64,000 bases of DNA from Carya illinoinensis (taxonomy: Eukaryota; Streptophyta; Magnoliopsida; Fagales; Juglandaceae), in the NCBI RefSeq assembly GCF_018687715.1, contig NC_056758.1, positions 6,513,501 through 6,577,500 of the forward strand. Direction: 5' to 3'. Each line of letters starts with the position of its first letter. Position 1 is the first letter of the stretch. Below the pieces are notes generated by a model. The model did not search any database. It saw only the letters and a list, made by a program, of their open reading frames with translations, and was not told where the DNA came from. Shown one piece after another: positions 1 through 11,834 of the stretch. A program made the translations under genes and the position numbers.

Positions 1-1
1 A

Positions 2-280
2 CAACTTAATTATAGTACTATTAAGAAAGAAATCTTGTCTATAGTACTATGCATTTCAAAATTTCAAAGCGATTTGTTAAACAAAAAGTTCTTACTACGC
101 ATTGATTGCAAGAGTGCTAAATACATTTTAGAAAAAGATGTTGAAAACATTGCATCAAAACATATTTTTGCCTAATGGTAAGCTATATTAAGTGTTTTTT
201 ATTTCGAAATTGAATATATCAAAGGTTCTGATAATTTCATTCCTGATTTCCTTACTCGTGAATTCTTGCAGCAACCATGA
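2..280 (+). pseudogene. Endogenous caulimovirid polyprotein, RNase H C-terminal remnant
   Basis: Reading the frame that begins at base 2 gives the end of a reverse transcriptase/RNase H polyprotein of the caulimovirid type. A residual RNase H block is followed by the terminal signature IEYIKGSDNFIPDFLTREFL, which is typical of pararetrovirus polyprotein ends. Two in-frame stops (codons at 173 and 179) break it, so it is an old integrated copy. It ends at the TGA at 278-280, which overlaps the ATG of the next ORF (277-279). The rest of the element lies outside the window. A retrotransposon RNase H is the alternative, but the following ORF argues for a virus. Confidence 0.72.
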
Positions 281-1603
281 GCAAGAAGAAAGATAAAGGA
301 AAAAAGATTACTACACCTTCACCAATCCCAAATCTCAAGCTCATAAAAAGTGATTCCCCACTAGAAATTGCTAATAAGTTTACTACCCTTGAAAATATCT
401 CTACTGTTAAACTTGCTTCATTTGCTTATGCTATTGCTATCCCTTATGATCCATATACTAAACCAATTTCTTCTGTTAAACCCACTCAGTATTTTCCTGC
501 TTCGAAAATTGAGTATTTTAAAAAACTTATTTTCCAAAATCTGTTATATATTGAATCGAATCGATCTATATATATATACAAATCCCTTCAAAATTGCTTC
601 CAGCTATTTCCCTCCAGGTTTTCACTGGATTCTTGAGAATCCTGCAAAAAACCTCCAATATTATTTTGGTATTATGCTCCAAACAGAATTCATTGTTATT
701 AAACCCATTTATGATAAAACTATTAAATCAAAACTGGTTTATCATAGTGCTTACATTTTGAACATCATTATTGAAGAAGACGGGGGTACTTACCCCTTTA
801 CTTCAAAAAGACTTTCCAATTCTAAAAGTGTTTATTGCTATTATGATTACATCGACGCCTGGTCCAAATTCATGATGTTTCAGACTGTAGACATGAGTCA
901 CTCCTGGTTTCTTAATTTTGATAAGAAATTCAATGGTAAACTTCCCTTTTGGTTCTTAAAATGGTGGAACTAGTTTGGTCCCATTCCTAAAGTTTTTCTT
1001 GAACAACTTCATAAATCTATTAAATGTTTTACTAAAGCAATTGTTTCAAAATTAGATTGCTAGAATGCCAAATCCCTTTACTCCCTCCATTTCTGCAAAA
1101 GGTGTAAGATACCTTGGATTTTAAAATGGAGCTATGAGAGAAATGGTGACCTATTGGTTCGTTACTACTTTGTCAAATGGTGGGATAGATATCCTCATAC
1201 ACAAGACATTATTGATCACATTAACAGAGATTTTCCCGAGACTACTCTAGATCTCAAAAATACTGGAAAATTCCCTTTTATTGTTCATCAATCAACAGTT
1301 CCTGGATACTCACTTATCCAAATAATCACTACTACTAAGACCTCTAAACAGAGGCAAAAACTTCTGTTTCCTCTTCTGCAACTATTAAATCTGATAAATT
1401 CTCAAAGTCTAAAAAGAAGAATGTTCTTGAAGGGTTTAATAAAAAGGATTTGATTTATTTGTTAAAGAAGTCTATTGAAAATGATAATTCTAAAATTTGA
1501 TAACAAGTCGAAAGCATCATTTGAAGCTTCAGTTGCTGACCCATACAACACAATATTTGAACATGATTCAGAAGATATCCCAAAGTTATCTGAAGATGAA
1601 TGA
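277..1603 (+). pseudogene. Florendovirus-like second ORF, decayed
   Basis: The ORF opens with ATG at 277 in an ATGA overlap with the upstream polyprotein. Its lysine-rich start and the downstream patterns SHSWFLNFDKKF and WFLKWW recall the second ORF of endogenous florendoviruses, whose function is unknown. The frame shifts near 600-620 from the first frame into the second. In-frame stops follow at 971 and about 1061. A second shift near 1350-1370 moves the Lys/Ser-rich tail into the third frame, which ends at TGA 1601-1603. The family call is from memory of the ORF pattern and was not searched. The product is certainly nonfunctional. Confidence 0.6.
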
Positions 1604-2230
1604 TCCATTAGCACAAACCAACAAAAACTATGGAAGGCTACCATCCTAAAGACTAATTGGCCTATTTACTTGATTTTCGACATTAGTGGGACTCCAACTC
1701 CCAGTTCTACTATTTGCTTTATTTTGATTCGACATTGGTGGGACTCCAACTGCCAGATTGTTGCTCCAACTACCAATTCTGCTATTTTCACTATTTATTT
1801 TATTACTTTAATAATTGTAATTGGTGCCCCATTCGTCTATAAAATGGAAGCCTTGCTTCAGAAGAGGGCATCAATTGTTTCAGGATTCATTTCCTTCTGA
1901 ATACCTTATTCTCCTCTCTCCCTTTCATACCTGGATTTCTCTTGAAAACCCTTATGCATTTTTGAGTTTTTCTTGTAATTTATTTCTTTATGAATAAATC
2001 TTGTTACTCTCATTACTCTTGTTATTTGCATTAAGTATTTTCAATTTATTTTAATCATTTCCAAGTTCCAGTTATCTGGTCCTATCAAGTCATCTAGTCC
2101 TGTTTTTAATTTATTTTCATTACTTCCAGTTCCAGTTATCTGGTCCTATCCAATAATCTGGTCCCTATAATTACTTGTGCAATTATTCTTGCTCTTCCTT
2201 CTGTCCCTTTTGGCAAAATAAAAAATATTT
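1604..2230 (+). promoter_or_regulatory. Putative pararetrovirus intergenic/promoter region
   Basis: This noncoding stretch follows the ORF2-like remnant. TATAAAA lies at 1838-1844 and AATAAA at 1993-1998, about 155 bases downstream. That order is expected when a circular pararetroviral genome is transcribed with a terminal redundancy. Two direct repeats flank the signals: one beginning GACATT with a 52-bp period (about 1679 and 1731), and one around CCAGTTATCTGGTCCTAT with a period near 64 bp (about 2068 and 2132). Promoter activity is inferred only. Confidence 0.45.
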
Positions 2231-2239
2231 AAATATATG

Positions 2240-5200
2240 TAAAATCACTTCTTAAATTATTAAGTAAAAGAAATTAAAAAAAAAAGTTAAATTAATGAGC
2301 AATACAATAGAGAAATACAGAGTTAGTCGTAGTAAGGGTTTAAAATTTGAAGCATGCTCAAGTAAGGATGATGAATGTGATAAAATAATTGAGGAGGTTC
2401 GGAAGTCTGTACAAGCTAGTTCTATGGATAGTCTTCAATCTACTCCGTCGTATTGTAGTGGGGAACTATTAAAATGGAGTAAACATAGATGTACAGGAGA
2501 GAAGAAGGTGATAAGGGAAAAGATAGAAATACTAAAAAAATTACAAGAAGTAAAGGGGTCACAAAATGCAAAAATGGTTAGAAACCTTCAGAAGAAAATG
2601 GTTTAGTTGTTAGAACAGGAAGACATAAGGTGGTGGCAGAGAGCTGAAGCAAACTGGTATCAATCAGGGGATAGAAATACAAAATTTCTTCACATGTGTG
2701 CTACTTAGAGAAAAGAAGAAATCTGATCTCACAAGTGATGGACTCTATGTCAGTTCTAAGAACAACTCAGCAAGGAATTCAAAAGGCTTTTGAAGATCAT
2801 TATAGGGATGTCTTTTGTTCTACTTGGCATTCTCAAGAAGTAATTGATAGGGGCTTAGATCATGTCAAGAGTCAAGTGTCTGATGCAATGAATGAGCAGC
2901 TGTAGAGGGAGTTTACTAGAGATGAGGTTGATGAGGTTTTGTTTAGTATGGGACCTTTAAAATCCCCTAGACCCGATGGGTTTGAGGCTTGTTTTTATCA
3001 AGATTTTTGGAATGTAGTAGGTGATGATGTTGCAAATGTTTTGCTTAGGTTTCTTAATAATGGTGCTTTTGATGAGTAGATAAATACTACACATATTGTA
3101 TTGATATTGAGAGTTGAGACTCCTAGGGGGTGACAGATTTTACACCAATAAGTTTATGCAATATTTATGTAAACTTGTTGCAAAGACACTTGCAAATAGG
3201 CTAAAAAGAGTGTTGCATGAGATTTTATCCAATAACCAGAGTGCCTTTACCCATGGTAGGCTTATCTCATATAACATTATGATAGCTTATAAAGTTGTGC
3301 ATACTGTGACATGTAGGCAGAGGGAGAGAGAGGGTAGCATGACATTGAACTTGGATATGTCAAAAGCATCACGTCTGTTGCATAGGGTGCGGGGGTGGAC
3401 CTCCATCCGTCAGCCCCCCTCCCCTCCTCGGCTCCCCAAATTGATTATAGCAAACTCAAATACCAGAACAAGTTACAAACCCAGATCAAGAGAGATTTAT
3501 CTATCTTGGTGTCTCCTACAACAACGAACAAACCCAGATCAAGAGAGATTCATCTACCTCGGTGTCTGTAACTTTCATGGCAGACAAAATCGATTCCTCT
3601 CTACCAGTGTCTATTACTTTCATGGCAAACGAGATCAAGAGAGTTCAAGATGAGAGAGATCAAGATGAGAGAGATAGAGACAAGAGAGAATTAGGCCTTC
3701 CTAGTCTCATCACCACTGGCCGCAGGCAACAAGCTCTCTAATTTACACTACAGTCTCAAGGGTGCCCTCCTCAATCCTCAAGCCTAAAAAGTCATTTGTA
3801 ATAGATCAAAAACTCCCATTTATTCTCTACTCTGTTGGACCTTTCACGTTTATGTCCACACTAAAATGTTTAGACAGGAGAGATGGAGAGAGCTCGAGAG
3901 AGTTTGGGACTAAAGAGATCGAGAGAGATTGAGAGAGTTTGAGAGAGTTTGGGAAGCTGAGGGGAAGGGTTGGGTTGGGGATTTATGCAGTGGGGCTGAT
4001 CCCCCTCCGTCCCCCGCCTTCGCAACGCCCCTTTCATATAGGCGGGGGGCCTCGCCCCCAGTTTGTGTGGTAGTGGATCCCTCGCCCCACCTAAGCGGGG
4101 GTGGGAAGAACAGGGTCATGCAGTGGGTAGCGAGCACACACTGCCCACCCCTAGGAATGGGCATATATGAATGTTGTAATGTAGAAGCTTTGTTTTGGAT
4201 GTAGGTGGACATATTTGATCATGAAATGCATATCAATATTAAAGTACTCAATTATTGTGAATGGGCAACCAAGTTCAATCATAACACCAATACGAGGATT
4301 AAGGCAAGGAGATCCACTTTCTCCTTACCTTTTTCTCTTATGAGCAAAAGGGTTTAGTTCACTGCCACAAAATGCAAAGGGGGAAGGGATTATTAAGGAT
4401 GTTGCACTGAGTAAGGGTGGGACCAGGGTGACTTATTTGTTATTTACAGATGATTGTATGATTTTTTTGCAAATCAAATGTGCAACAATGGAGTGCTGTG
4501 GCAAGAGTTCTAGACATGTATGAAAGGGCTTCTGGTCAAAAATTAAACTTGCAAAAAACTTCAGTCTTTTTTAGTGCAAATATTTGTGAGTTTGTAAGAG
4601 AGGTATTGAAGGATCTTATTGGTGCTAGGGTGTGTGGGGATGTTGAGAAGTATTTGAGCTTACCAAATATGGTGGGAAGGTCAAAGAATCAAGCTCTTAG
4701 AGGAATTAAAGAGAGGGTTTGGAAGAGAACAAATAGCTGGAAGAATCAGTTTCTATCTCAGGTAGGTAAAGAGGTACTCATAAAAGCTGTTGTTCAAGCA
4801 AAACCTACATATGCTGTGAGTTTTTTCCAATTACCAAAGCAGCTACATAAGGAGATCTCAAATATGATGGCAAGGTTTTGGTGGGGACGTAAGGATAATG
4901 ATAGAAAGATCCAGTGGAATGAGTGGAGGAAACTTGGGATTTCTAAAAGTCATGGAGGGATAGGCTTTAGAAATATTCTGACATTTAATAAGGCTATGTT
5001 GGCTAAGTAGCTTTGGAGGTTACTCACAAAACCAAACTCTTTAGCTACTAGAATTATGAGAGAAAAATATTTTAAACATGGTGATCTTTTAAACTCGTGG
5101 ATGGGTTGTGGCCCTTCTCAGATTTGGAAGAGTATTTGGGGGGCTGGGTATCTTGTCAAAGCTGGTATGAGATTGAGGGTTGGAAATGGTGAACAAGTTA

Positions 5201-6000
5201 GAATTTGGGGTGATAGATGGTTACCTATTCCATCAACTTCTATGATTAAGTCTCCAGTGAGAATTTTGCAAAGGGAAGCTTATGTTAAGGAGTTGATAGA
5301 TGAGAGGGGTTACTGGAATGAAAGCTTAGTTAATGCAGTGTTGAGTGAAGAAGAAGCAGATCGTGTGAAGAGCTTGCCATTGAGTAAACGTGGTTCTGAA
5401 GACAAGTTGATCTGGGGTCCGTCTAAGTCAGGTCAGTTCTTAGTTAAATCAGTCTATTATTTGGAATACCAGTTAAAGAATGCTCTAGAGGGGAGTCATC
5501 AACTAATAATAAGTGTTCAATGATGTGGAAGAAGATTGGGGATTTGCATGTTCCAAATGTAGTTAAAGTGTTTCTATGGAGAGTTGTTGGTAATGTACTT
5601 CCCACTAAAAAGAACTTGTGTATTAGGAAACTTTCTGGTGATGGTCTTTGTCCCATATGTGAATAGATAGAAGAAATAATCACTCATATATTATGGGAGT
5701 GTGCAGCAACACAAGATGTATTGGAGGATTCATTTAGTTGCCAGAGTTGTTTCTACAAAATATGGGAAGATATGATAGTAGGTTTGCAGCAGAAGTAGCT
5801 TGAGGTGGTTGCTTGTGCTCTCAGAAGAATTTGGCTTTGGAGAAATAGGTATCTTTTTTAAGGTAAGTTTGAAAGTCCTACATCCATTTTAAAGAGGGCC
5901 AAGGAAAGGATGGAGGACTTTCTACTTGCACAGTCCAATAGCCTTTTAGAATTTAGTTGTCCTAATATATGTAATGTGAGCATTTGTTTCGGTACATCTT
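2240..6000 (+). mobile_element. L1-type LINE, 5'-truncated, pseudogenised and split
   Basis: Scattered frames encode the linker and reverse transcriptase of a plant L1-type non-LTR retrotransposon. In order: a linker with LKFEACSSKDDECD (2295-2606), WYQSGDRNTKFLH (about 2655), the RT start GPLKSPRPDGFEACFY (about 2950), LANRLKRVL with NNQSAF (3114-3370), YSIIVNGQP and [12 protein letters not shown] (about 4240-4340), TDDCMIF in place of the FADD catalytic motif (about 4450), and the RT thumb and zinc-binding RT region (4480-5690). Multiple stops and shifts are present. No AP-endonuclease is seen, so the element is 5'-truncated. A foreign block separates the two RT halves at about 3370-4155. 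Strand is fixed by RT order. Confidence 0.9.
3370..4155. mobile_element. GC-rich insertion within the LINE RT domain
   Basis: The RT reading stops after LDMSKA at about 3369 and resumes at about 4160 with a degraded match to the MRKLGF..RW..LIM stretch, so roughly 790 bp was inserted and a few RT codons were lost. The block holds AGAGAGAT-rich purine repeats (3630-3960) and a GC-rich half (3960-4150) with short CGGGG/CCCCG palindromes. GCAT sits at both edges. The right end reads inward as a CCTAGGGGTGGGCAG-like hAT-type terminus, but no clean terminal inverted repeat or 8-bp duplication was confirmed. The ORFs inside it show no recognisable domain. Confidence 0.5.
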
Positions 6001-6059
6001 AATCCTATTTAACTATGATTGGCCAATTTCCAAGTAGGTTTCATTTGCTTGTGTGCTTT

Positions 6060-6780
6060 GTGTATATTGTCATGTTGCATTTGTGTGGTTGATATAATTA
6101 ATTCTTAAGGGGTCAGGCAATGCCATGCAATGGGTTTGATCTAAGGCTTCATGGTTTTGATCTTTATGTTCTCTTCTGCTTCTTAATTTTGCACATGCTT
6201 TCCTTTTGTTTATCTACATTGTGTGTATTTTCAATCTACATTTGCGTGTCCTAAATAAATAATTTCAAGGTGTCATGCAAATGCCATGAAATGGGCTTGA
6301 GCTATGGCTACACTATTTTGTTCTTTATATTCTCTTCTACTTATCAATTTCCCAAATGCCATAGCACGTAGCTTGTAATTGTGTTCATATGTTCTATATT
6401 TCATGTGTACATGGGCCATGTCTAGTTTGTGGATAAAAAAATTCCCACATGCTTTTCTGTTGTTTAACTACATTTTGTCTATTGTTAGGCTGCATCTGCA
6501 TGGCCAAAATAAATAATTTTAATCTAATGCCATGCAATGGGTTTGAGCTAAGGCATTCTTTTTGTTCTCTTTTGCTTTTCAATTGCCCACATGCTTTTCA
6601 TTTGTTTATCTACACTGTATATTGTCTGGCTGCATCTGCGTGGCCTAAATAATTAATTCCAAGGGATCAGGAAATGCCAGGAAATGGGTTTTAACTAAGG
6701 CATTCTTTATGTTCTCATCTGCTTCTCAATTTCTCACATGCTTTTCATTTGTTTTTATCATAATCCACTTACACTTCATG
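6060..6780. repeat. Degenerate tandem repeat, about 150-165 bp period
   Basis: An anchor close to ATGCCATGCAATGGGTTT recurs at about 6120, 6281, 6526 and 6674. Each copy is followed by TTCTCTTCTGCTT- and CCACATGCTTTTCATTTG-like segments and by a CTGCATCTGCGTGGCC-like segment. Spacings are 161, 245 and 148 bp, so at least one unit is longer. Weaker echoes continue to about 7040. Overlapping small ORFs reflect the repeat and not genes. Confidence 0.75.
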
Positions 6781-7040
6781 TTTTTACCAGAATCCACATG
6801 CCTTTTATATTCTTTATTTTTGTTTGCCTGTTATCTAAGACATTTGCATGCTTTTTAAGTGTGATTGCACTTCATATTTTTACTTGTCAAAAAGTGCTTC
6901 TCATTCTCATCTTAAGAAAATTTCAAACTTGTGTTTCAGTTATGCTAATTATTTTAAGGTGTGTTCTTTTACAAGTTTAAAAGTTCCTTTCAACATTTTG
7001 AGACATCTTTCTCTATACTTTTATTGGACTTTTGAAAAGT

Positions 7041-9849
7041 AATGTCACTTGTTATAGTCCTTTGGGTGTAGAGATAGCAGGGATGTTCTTACCAAATTAG
7101 TTCATATTTGTTGTTGTGCATTGGAGTTTAATTAAAGCAATGTATGTGTTTTGTAATGTTCTAAGAATATCAATTCAAACAATGTAATATGTAGTGGATT
7201 TTTTTTTCTTTTTAGGTTAATTAGTTGTTTATAGCATTAGCTGATATGTATGTTTTAATTATAATTAGTTGATATTTTTATCATCATGGACAATGATATA
7301 AAAAATATAAGCTTTTATATAACAAAAAAATTTTGCATTTCAACAATATTTCTTGAAAAAACTGCAATAAAATATTGAATTTTTTATAAATGTTTTTTCA
7401 ACATAAAAAATTAATAATAGAATGATTTCAGTTAAAAATTAAATAAATAAACCTGAGTTTTATCCGGAACCCAGATTTCCAGATTGTAAAAATCAGGATT
7501 AATCCGGATTTCAAACAGAGTCATAACCCAGATATACCTAGGCCAAAATCAGGACCGGGTTTGAAACCCGGGTTCTGTGCTGGTTATACCCGAATATCCA
7601 ATCTGAAACCGGTTGAACACCCCTTAATTTCCCTTTCTAAGTTTGTTTATGCCAGCCAGGAGTTTTAGAGGATTGCAAAATATGTTTAATTTTACATTAA
7701 AAATCCTGCATTGAGCCAAAAAGTGAAAAGTGGGACTTTGAGCTACGCTGAATATAGGAAGGCTCCATCAAAAAAAAAAAAATATATATATATATATATA
7801 GGAAGGCGAAAATCATATTTGGCGTCCTACTCTTGTTTTGGGAGCCAAAAGTATATTTTATTCAATTAAAATCATTAATTGTTTTTCTGTTTTGCCCCTA
7901 CGTAATTCATTTCTAAAAATAATATTTGTATTTAATTTGTAACATGAAAATATTATTAGTCTAGTGACTATGATTTATTTTTATGAATTGCTATGAAAAA
8001 TAATATGAAGATAATTGTTATTTTTTTCAAATAATATTACATGCGAAAAATAATATTATTTTTAAATCTAAGAAGATATATTAAAAAAAAATATCTAAGT
8101 TGTTAATTTTTTCTGTGAAAGTTCAACAAAACAAAAATCTTCCATTGAAATTATTTGTAAGGTATTATTATTTTATTCTTATTACTATTATATTCTAATT
8201 AATATATATAAGAATATTAGAAAATATAATTTTATTTTTAATGATAAATTAGAGGATAAAAAAGTAATTGTGCAAATGAGGGCAAAAATGTAATTATGGA
8301 AATAAGGGAAAAAGCGCAAATGTGCAAATGGGGATAGTGTGAACTCAAACAAAAAGCATTATTCATGAGGCTCTTTTTGTACAAGAGATGGTCCATAGAA
8401 TGGTTGTGACACTTTTGAGATTCGTGTATATATATATATAGAAAAGGACGTTGCACGCGTACATTAATATATATATAAATCGAAACCAAAAAAAGGCATG
8501 GGGCATCCGAATGATGGAATGATCTTACTTTATCCAAGTATCAATAATGTGTAGTTAGTGTCACGCCCAGTGAGTTGTAACCGGGTGTACCTTTTTAATC
8601 TGAAATCAAATTTAAAAGTTCATGCAATAATCCTCCAAAATCAAGTATCTCAAAAAAAAAAAAAATCCTTTCAAAATAAACTCAACACCATTACATATTC
8701 TCTAAAATCTCACCAATCTACTTATGTCAGCTGTCACTTACATGAGTTATCTCACATTTATCTTAAAATCCAGTCACGTGCCAACGATTCTAAATGTCAC
8801 AACCATTAACATCAACTGAAAAAAATGATGGACATAAAGGGGTGAGTCTATCATATGCAGAGAACGTATATTAGTGTGTAAACATAATGAGCTAGTTACA
8901 TAATATAAAACAAAACAAAATCTAAAAAATAACAAAGTGATATTCCATCAACATTTATTTACTATAATAATATTTATAGAAGACCTTTGGCATAAGCATA
9001 ACCGAAACAAGAAGATAACAAAGGCCATGTTTAACCCCAATTGTAGGGTTCTACTATCCCCAGCAGCCAATCAGAGTAGAAACATAAGTGTAGTCTTTCC
9101 GGCTCATCAAGTGTACAAATAAAAAAGACCACGCAGAAAGCCACATTATCTCTAAAGCGGGTGCACTCAACCAAAAATGCTAGTACCCACATAGTAACAG
9201 ATGCCACAATTTTACATCCGTTGTAAGTTTGGGACAGATGTGGAAACAAGATGTCATGCTAGAAGGTTTTTAGATGCAAAATTGATGAGTGTACGAAAAT
9301 GCACTTTAAATACCTTATTATTGGACTAAAATGCTAACATGTGAATAGAAATCATAGGAATTAATTTATACTCCTGAATTCAATTTTTATTTATTTTGAA
9401 AGATTTCTCAGCACATTTTTATGTTTAATTTCAAAGTCCATAAAAGAGGAGGACATGTAGCAGTGGATTTTTATCTCAAAACACAACAACTTCGATTCTT
9501 TTAAAAATGCAAAGCGGGTGTGAGTTCTACTTGGTTCAAACACATGGAGTAGCTAGCTCTGAAAGGAGTAGCTTTGGTTTCTACTTTCTCTCAATATACA
9601 CTTCACGTGGGACACGGAGCAGCTGGAACGGAACTGCACATTGGGACCTAGCAGTTTTTGGTTGAGGAGAGTTGTTTGGTTTTGGGAAAGACATGCAAAG
9701 GAGTGAGTCTGCTTCACACGCATGCGGGTCTCAACACATTATCTTGTTTTTCGTTTTGAACATAAATATGAACAGAGAAGGGAAAAAAAAAAGATATCAT
9801 TTTTTTACTTTTTTAGTTCTCCTATGGAGAACTAAATCTTCGGAAAAAA
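7041..9849. other. AT-rich intergenic DNA, no gene recognised
   Basis: I see no coding similarity here. The stretch contains an (A)n(TA)n microsatellite at about 7771-7800 and A-runs at about 8651. A segment at about 7440-7625 is rich in CCGG-containing short palindromes and ends in a GGTTGAACACCCC-like edge, as in non-autonomous DNA transposons; no complete ends were found. ORFs of 60-100 codons here lack domain signatures. Confidence 0.5.
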
Positions 9850-10955
9850 ACATAGAGTAGAAATTGATTGGTGAAAACACTTTGACTTTATTTCAATTCA
9901 TAGATTAAGTTTTATTGTTTAAGATTCTAGGATTGAATTCTCTATTTGTTTTAGATTTTTATAAGTTTGAGACAATTATATTAAATCTTCCTATAGTTTT
10001 TCGTTGAGCTATAAGATTATGAATATATGATTGTGACTTAAACAGTTATTTTTTATGTCATCGATGTGATCTTTTGCTACACTATTGTTTGTAAACATAG
10101 TGTCATCTTTAGATCTGATATTCATTCTTATATATGAAAATTATGGTTTGTAAATGGAGGAATAGATTCTAGAATTAAATTTGACAAAATAGATGAATAT
10201 AACGTCATATTTTCCAATTAAGAATTTGGTGCTATAATTCTTAATCATGTATATAGCTTGGATTGAAAAAGTCTGAGTATTGGATCCGGTAAGTGGAAGC
10301 CCGAAGTTTTACTTACCTTTTTATCCGTACCCTAATGTTATTTTAATTGTGTGCTTTAGGTAGAATTTTCATACTCTTATCATATTGTCATTTAATCTTT
10401 TCCCTTAAACTTGTATCTTGTAGTGTTTCTTCCGACTCCCTGTGGTTCGACACCTTGAACTATACTATATTATTGCGTAATAGTTTAGGTATAATCAAAT
10501 TTTGGCATCATTTTTGGGGAGTGCAAGAATCAATACAAGCATAATTTACTCCAGCAACGTATAAAGGCAGTAACTTCGTTCTTTCTTTTAGCTTGCTACA
10601 TTACTTTTTTCTTTTTTTTACATTGCATGCACAAATATAGATACGCTTGGGTAGGTTTGCTCATAGGCCCATGCTAGAGTCAAAATCATTTTTTTTTTTT
10701 AAAAAAAAAAAAATCCTTTATTTGACAATCCATCTAATTTTGAATAAATGAGTGAACACGAAGATCAACTCACTAGAACCCTTTAGACCCTACACGCACA
10801 ACCACACTATTATGCATAATGTTTCCAGTCAACACTCGTCAGCTTCATTTTAAAACATGAATGATACAGCAACTTCCCACCTTTCATGGGTTAGAGAATA
10901 AAAATCCTTATTTGCACATCAGGGAGTTTAAGGAAGTAGTTACGACTTTCCATAG
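9850..10955 (+). mobile_element. Ty3/gypsy remnant: LTR end, primer-binding region and gag start
   Basis: The text near 10440 (CCCTGTGGTTCGACACC) followed at about 10499-10520 by TTTTGGCATCATTTTTGGGGA resembles the LTR end and tRNA-Asp-type primer-binding site of plant Athila/Tat gypsy elements. A gag-like start follows from about 10750, then IQQLPTFHGLENKNPYLHIREF (about 10863-10930), a gypsy gag motif. The reading breaks at about 10956, where sequence shared with 22163 begins. The gypsy gag was therefore interrupted by the copia element. Where the LTR starts is unclear; 9850 is a guess. Confidence 0.55.
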
Positions 10956-10956
10956 T

Positions 10957-11834
10957 CACTTAAACAAATTGGTTAGATCTCAATCTTGCAATTATTTAAT
11001 AAATCAATCAAATAAAGTAAATAATCAAATTTGCATGACACGACGATTGGTAACAAAGGGAAACCCTTTAAAAAACTCCTTAAAGGTAAAACCTATGGGG
11101 CAGCCAAACCTAGAAAAGTCAATTTCATTATTTGAAAATTAATTACAAGCAAGTCTCAATTATAAAACCTTTGTCAATTGAACCCTTTACTTGACCTAAC
11201 AAATGATTCGTTTGCCTCTACCACAATAGTAGCCAGAACTTTTGACAATCTTCAAATATTGACCTTTCTACTAAAACTCCAGTGATTGAATCACTATCAA
11301 TCAATCTCCAACATGGAGCACAATGACACTCGAGGAGATGAAAATAACTAGAAAATTCTCAAGTAAATTTTCTCACATTTAAGCACTCAAAATATCCTCT
11401 TCTATAATTGATGGCCAAAATCTCTTCTACGAGTTATTAAACCAAATCCCTTTAAATATAAAGTCTAGAAGAAGTTCCAGTTGCAATAGGATTCTGCTGA
11501 TGGATTGAATATGTCACAAAAATGTCTATTGGCAGAATACTAACACTCGCGATAAAGTTTCCCTGCAGAAACTGAACTCATTCCAACTTCTTTTCTGGAT
11601 AAGAGCAAATTCCTTGTAATTCGATTTTCACACTTATGACGTATCTAAACAACCTCTAATACCTTTTAGATAAATTTAATATTGTTATAGATAAAGTCAA
11701 TAAATAATTCATATTCATCCAAAATTACAAACTTAATGATAGGATAAATTATATCATTTTAGTCACCTAGTACTATCCAAACTTAACAACTTAGTCATTT
11801 AGTCAACCTAGTAACATCAAATTTATATTCGGCA
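10957..11834 (-). repeat. 3' LTR of the outer copia element
   Basis: The segment aligns over its length with 22163-23003, sharing AACAAATTGGTTAGATCTCA and many later blocks with scattered indels. It is the 3' LTR because the gag on the minus strand and the polypurine tract lie to its right. It abuts gypsy gag sequence on its left. The two LTRs differ at many sites, so the insertion is old. Confidence 0.75.

Noticed and set aside
3910..4212. ORFs of 90-100 codons on both strands in the GC-rich LINE insert
   Set aside because: They are mirror frames through purine/GC repeats with no domain; composition alone explains them.
6060..7040. Repeat array considered as CRISPR-like
   Set aside because: Units are long and degenerate and the genome is a plant nuclear one; no short direct repeats with unique spacers are present.
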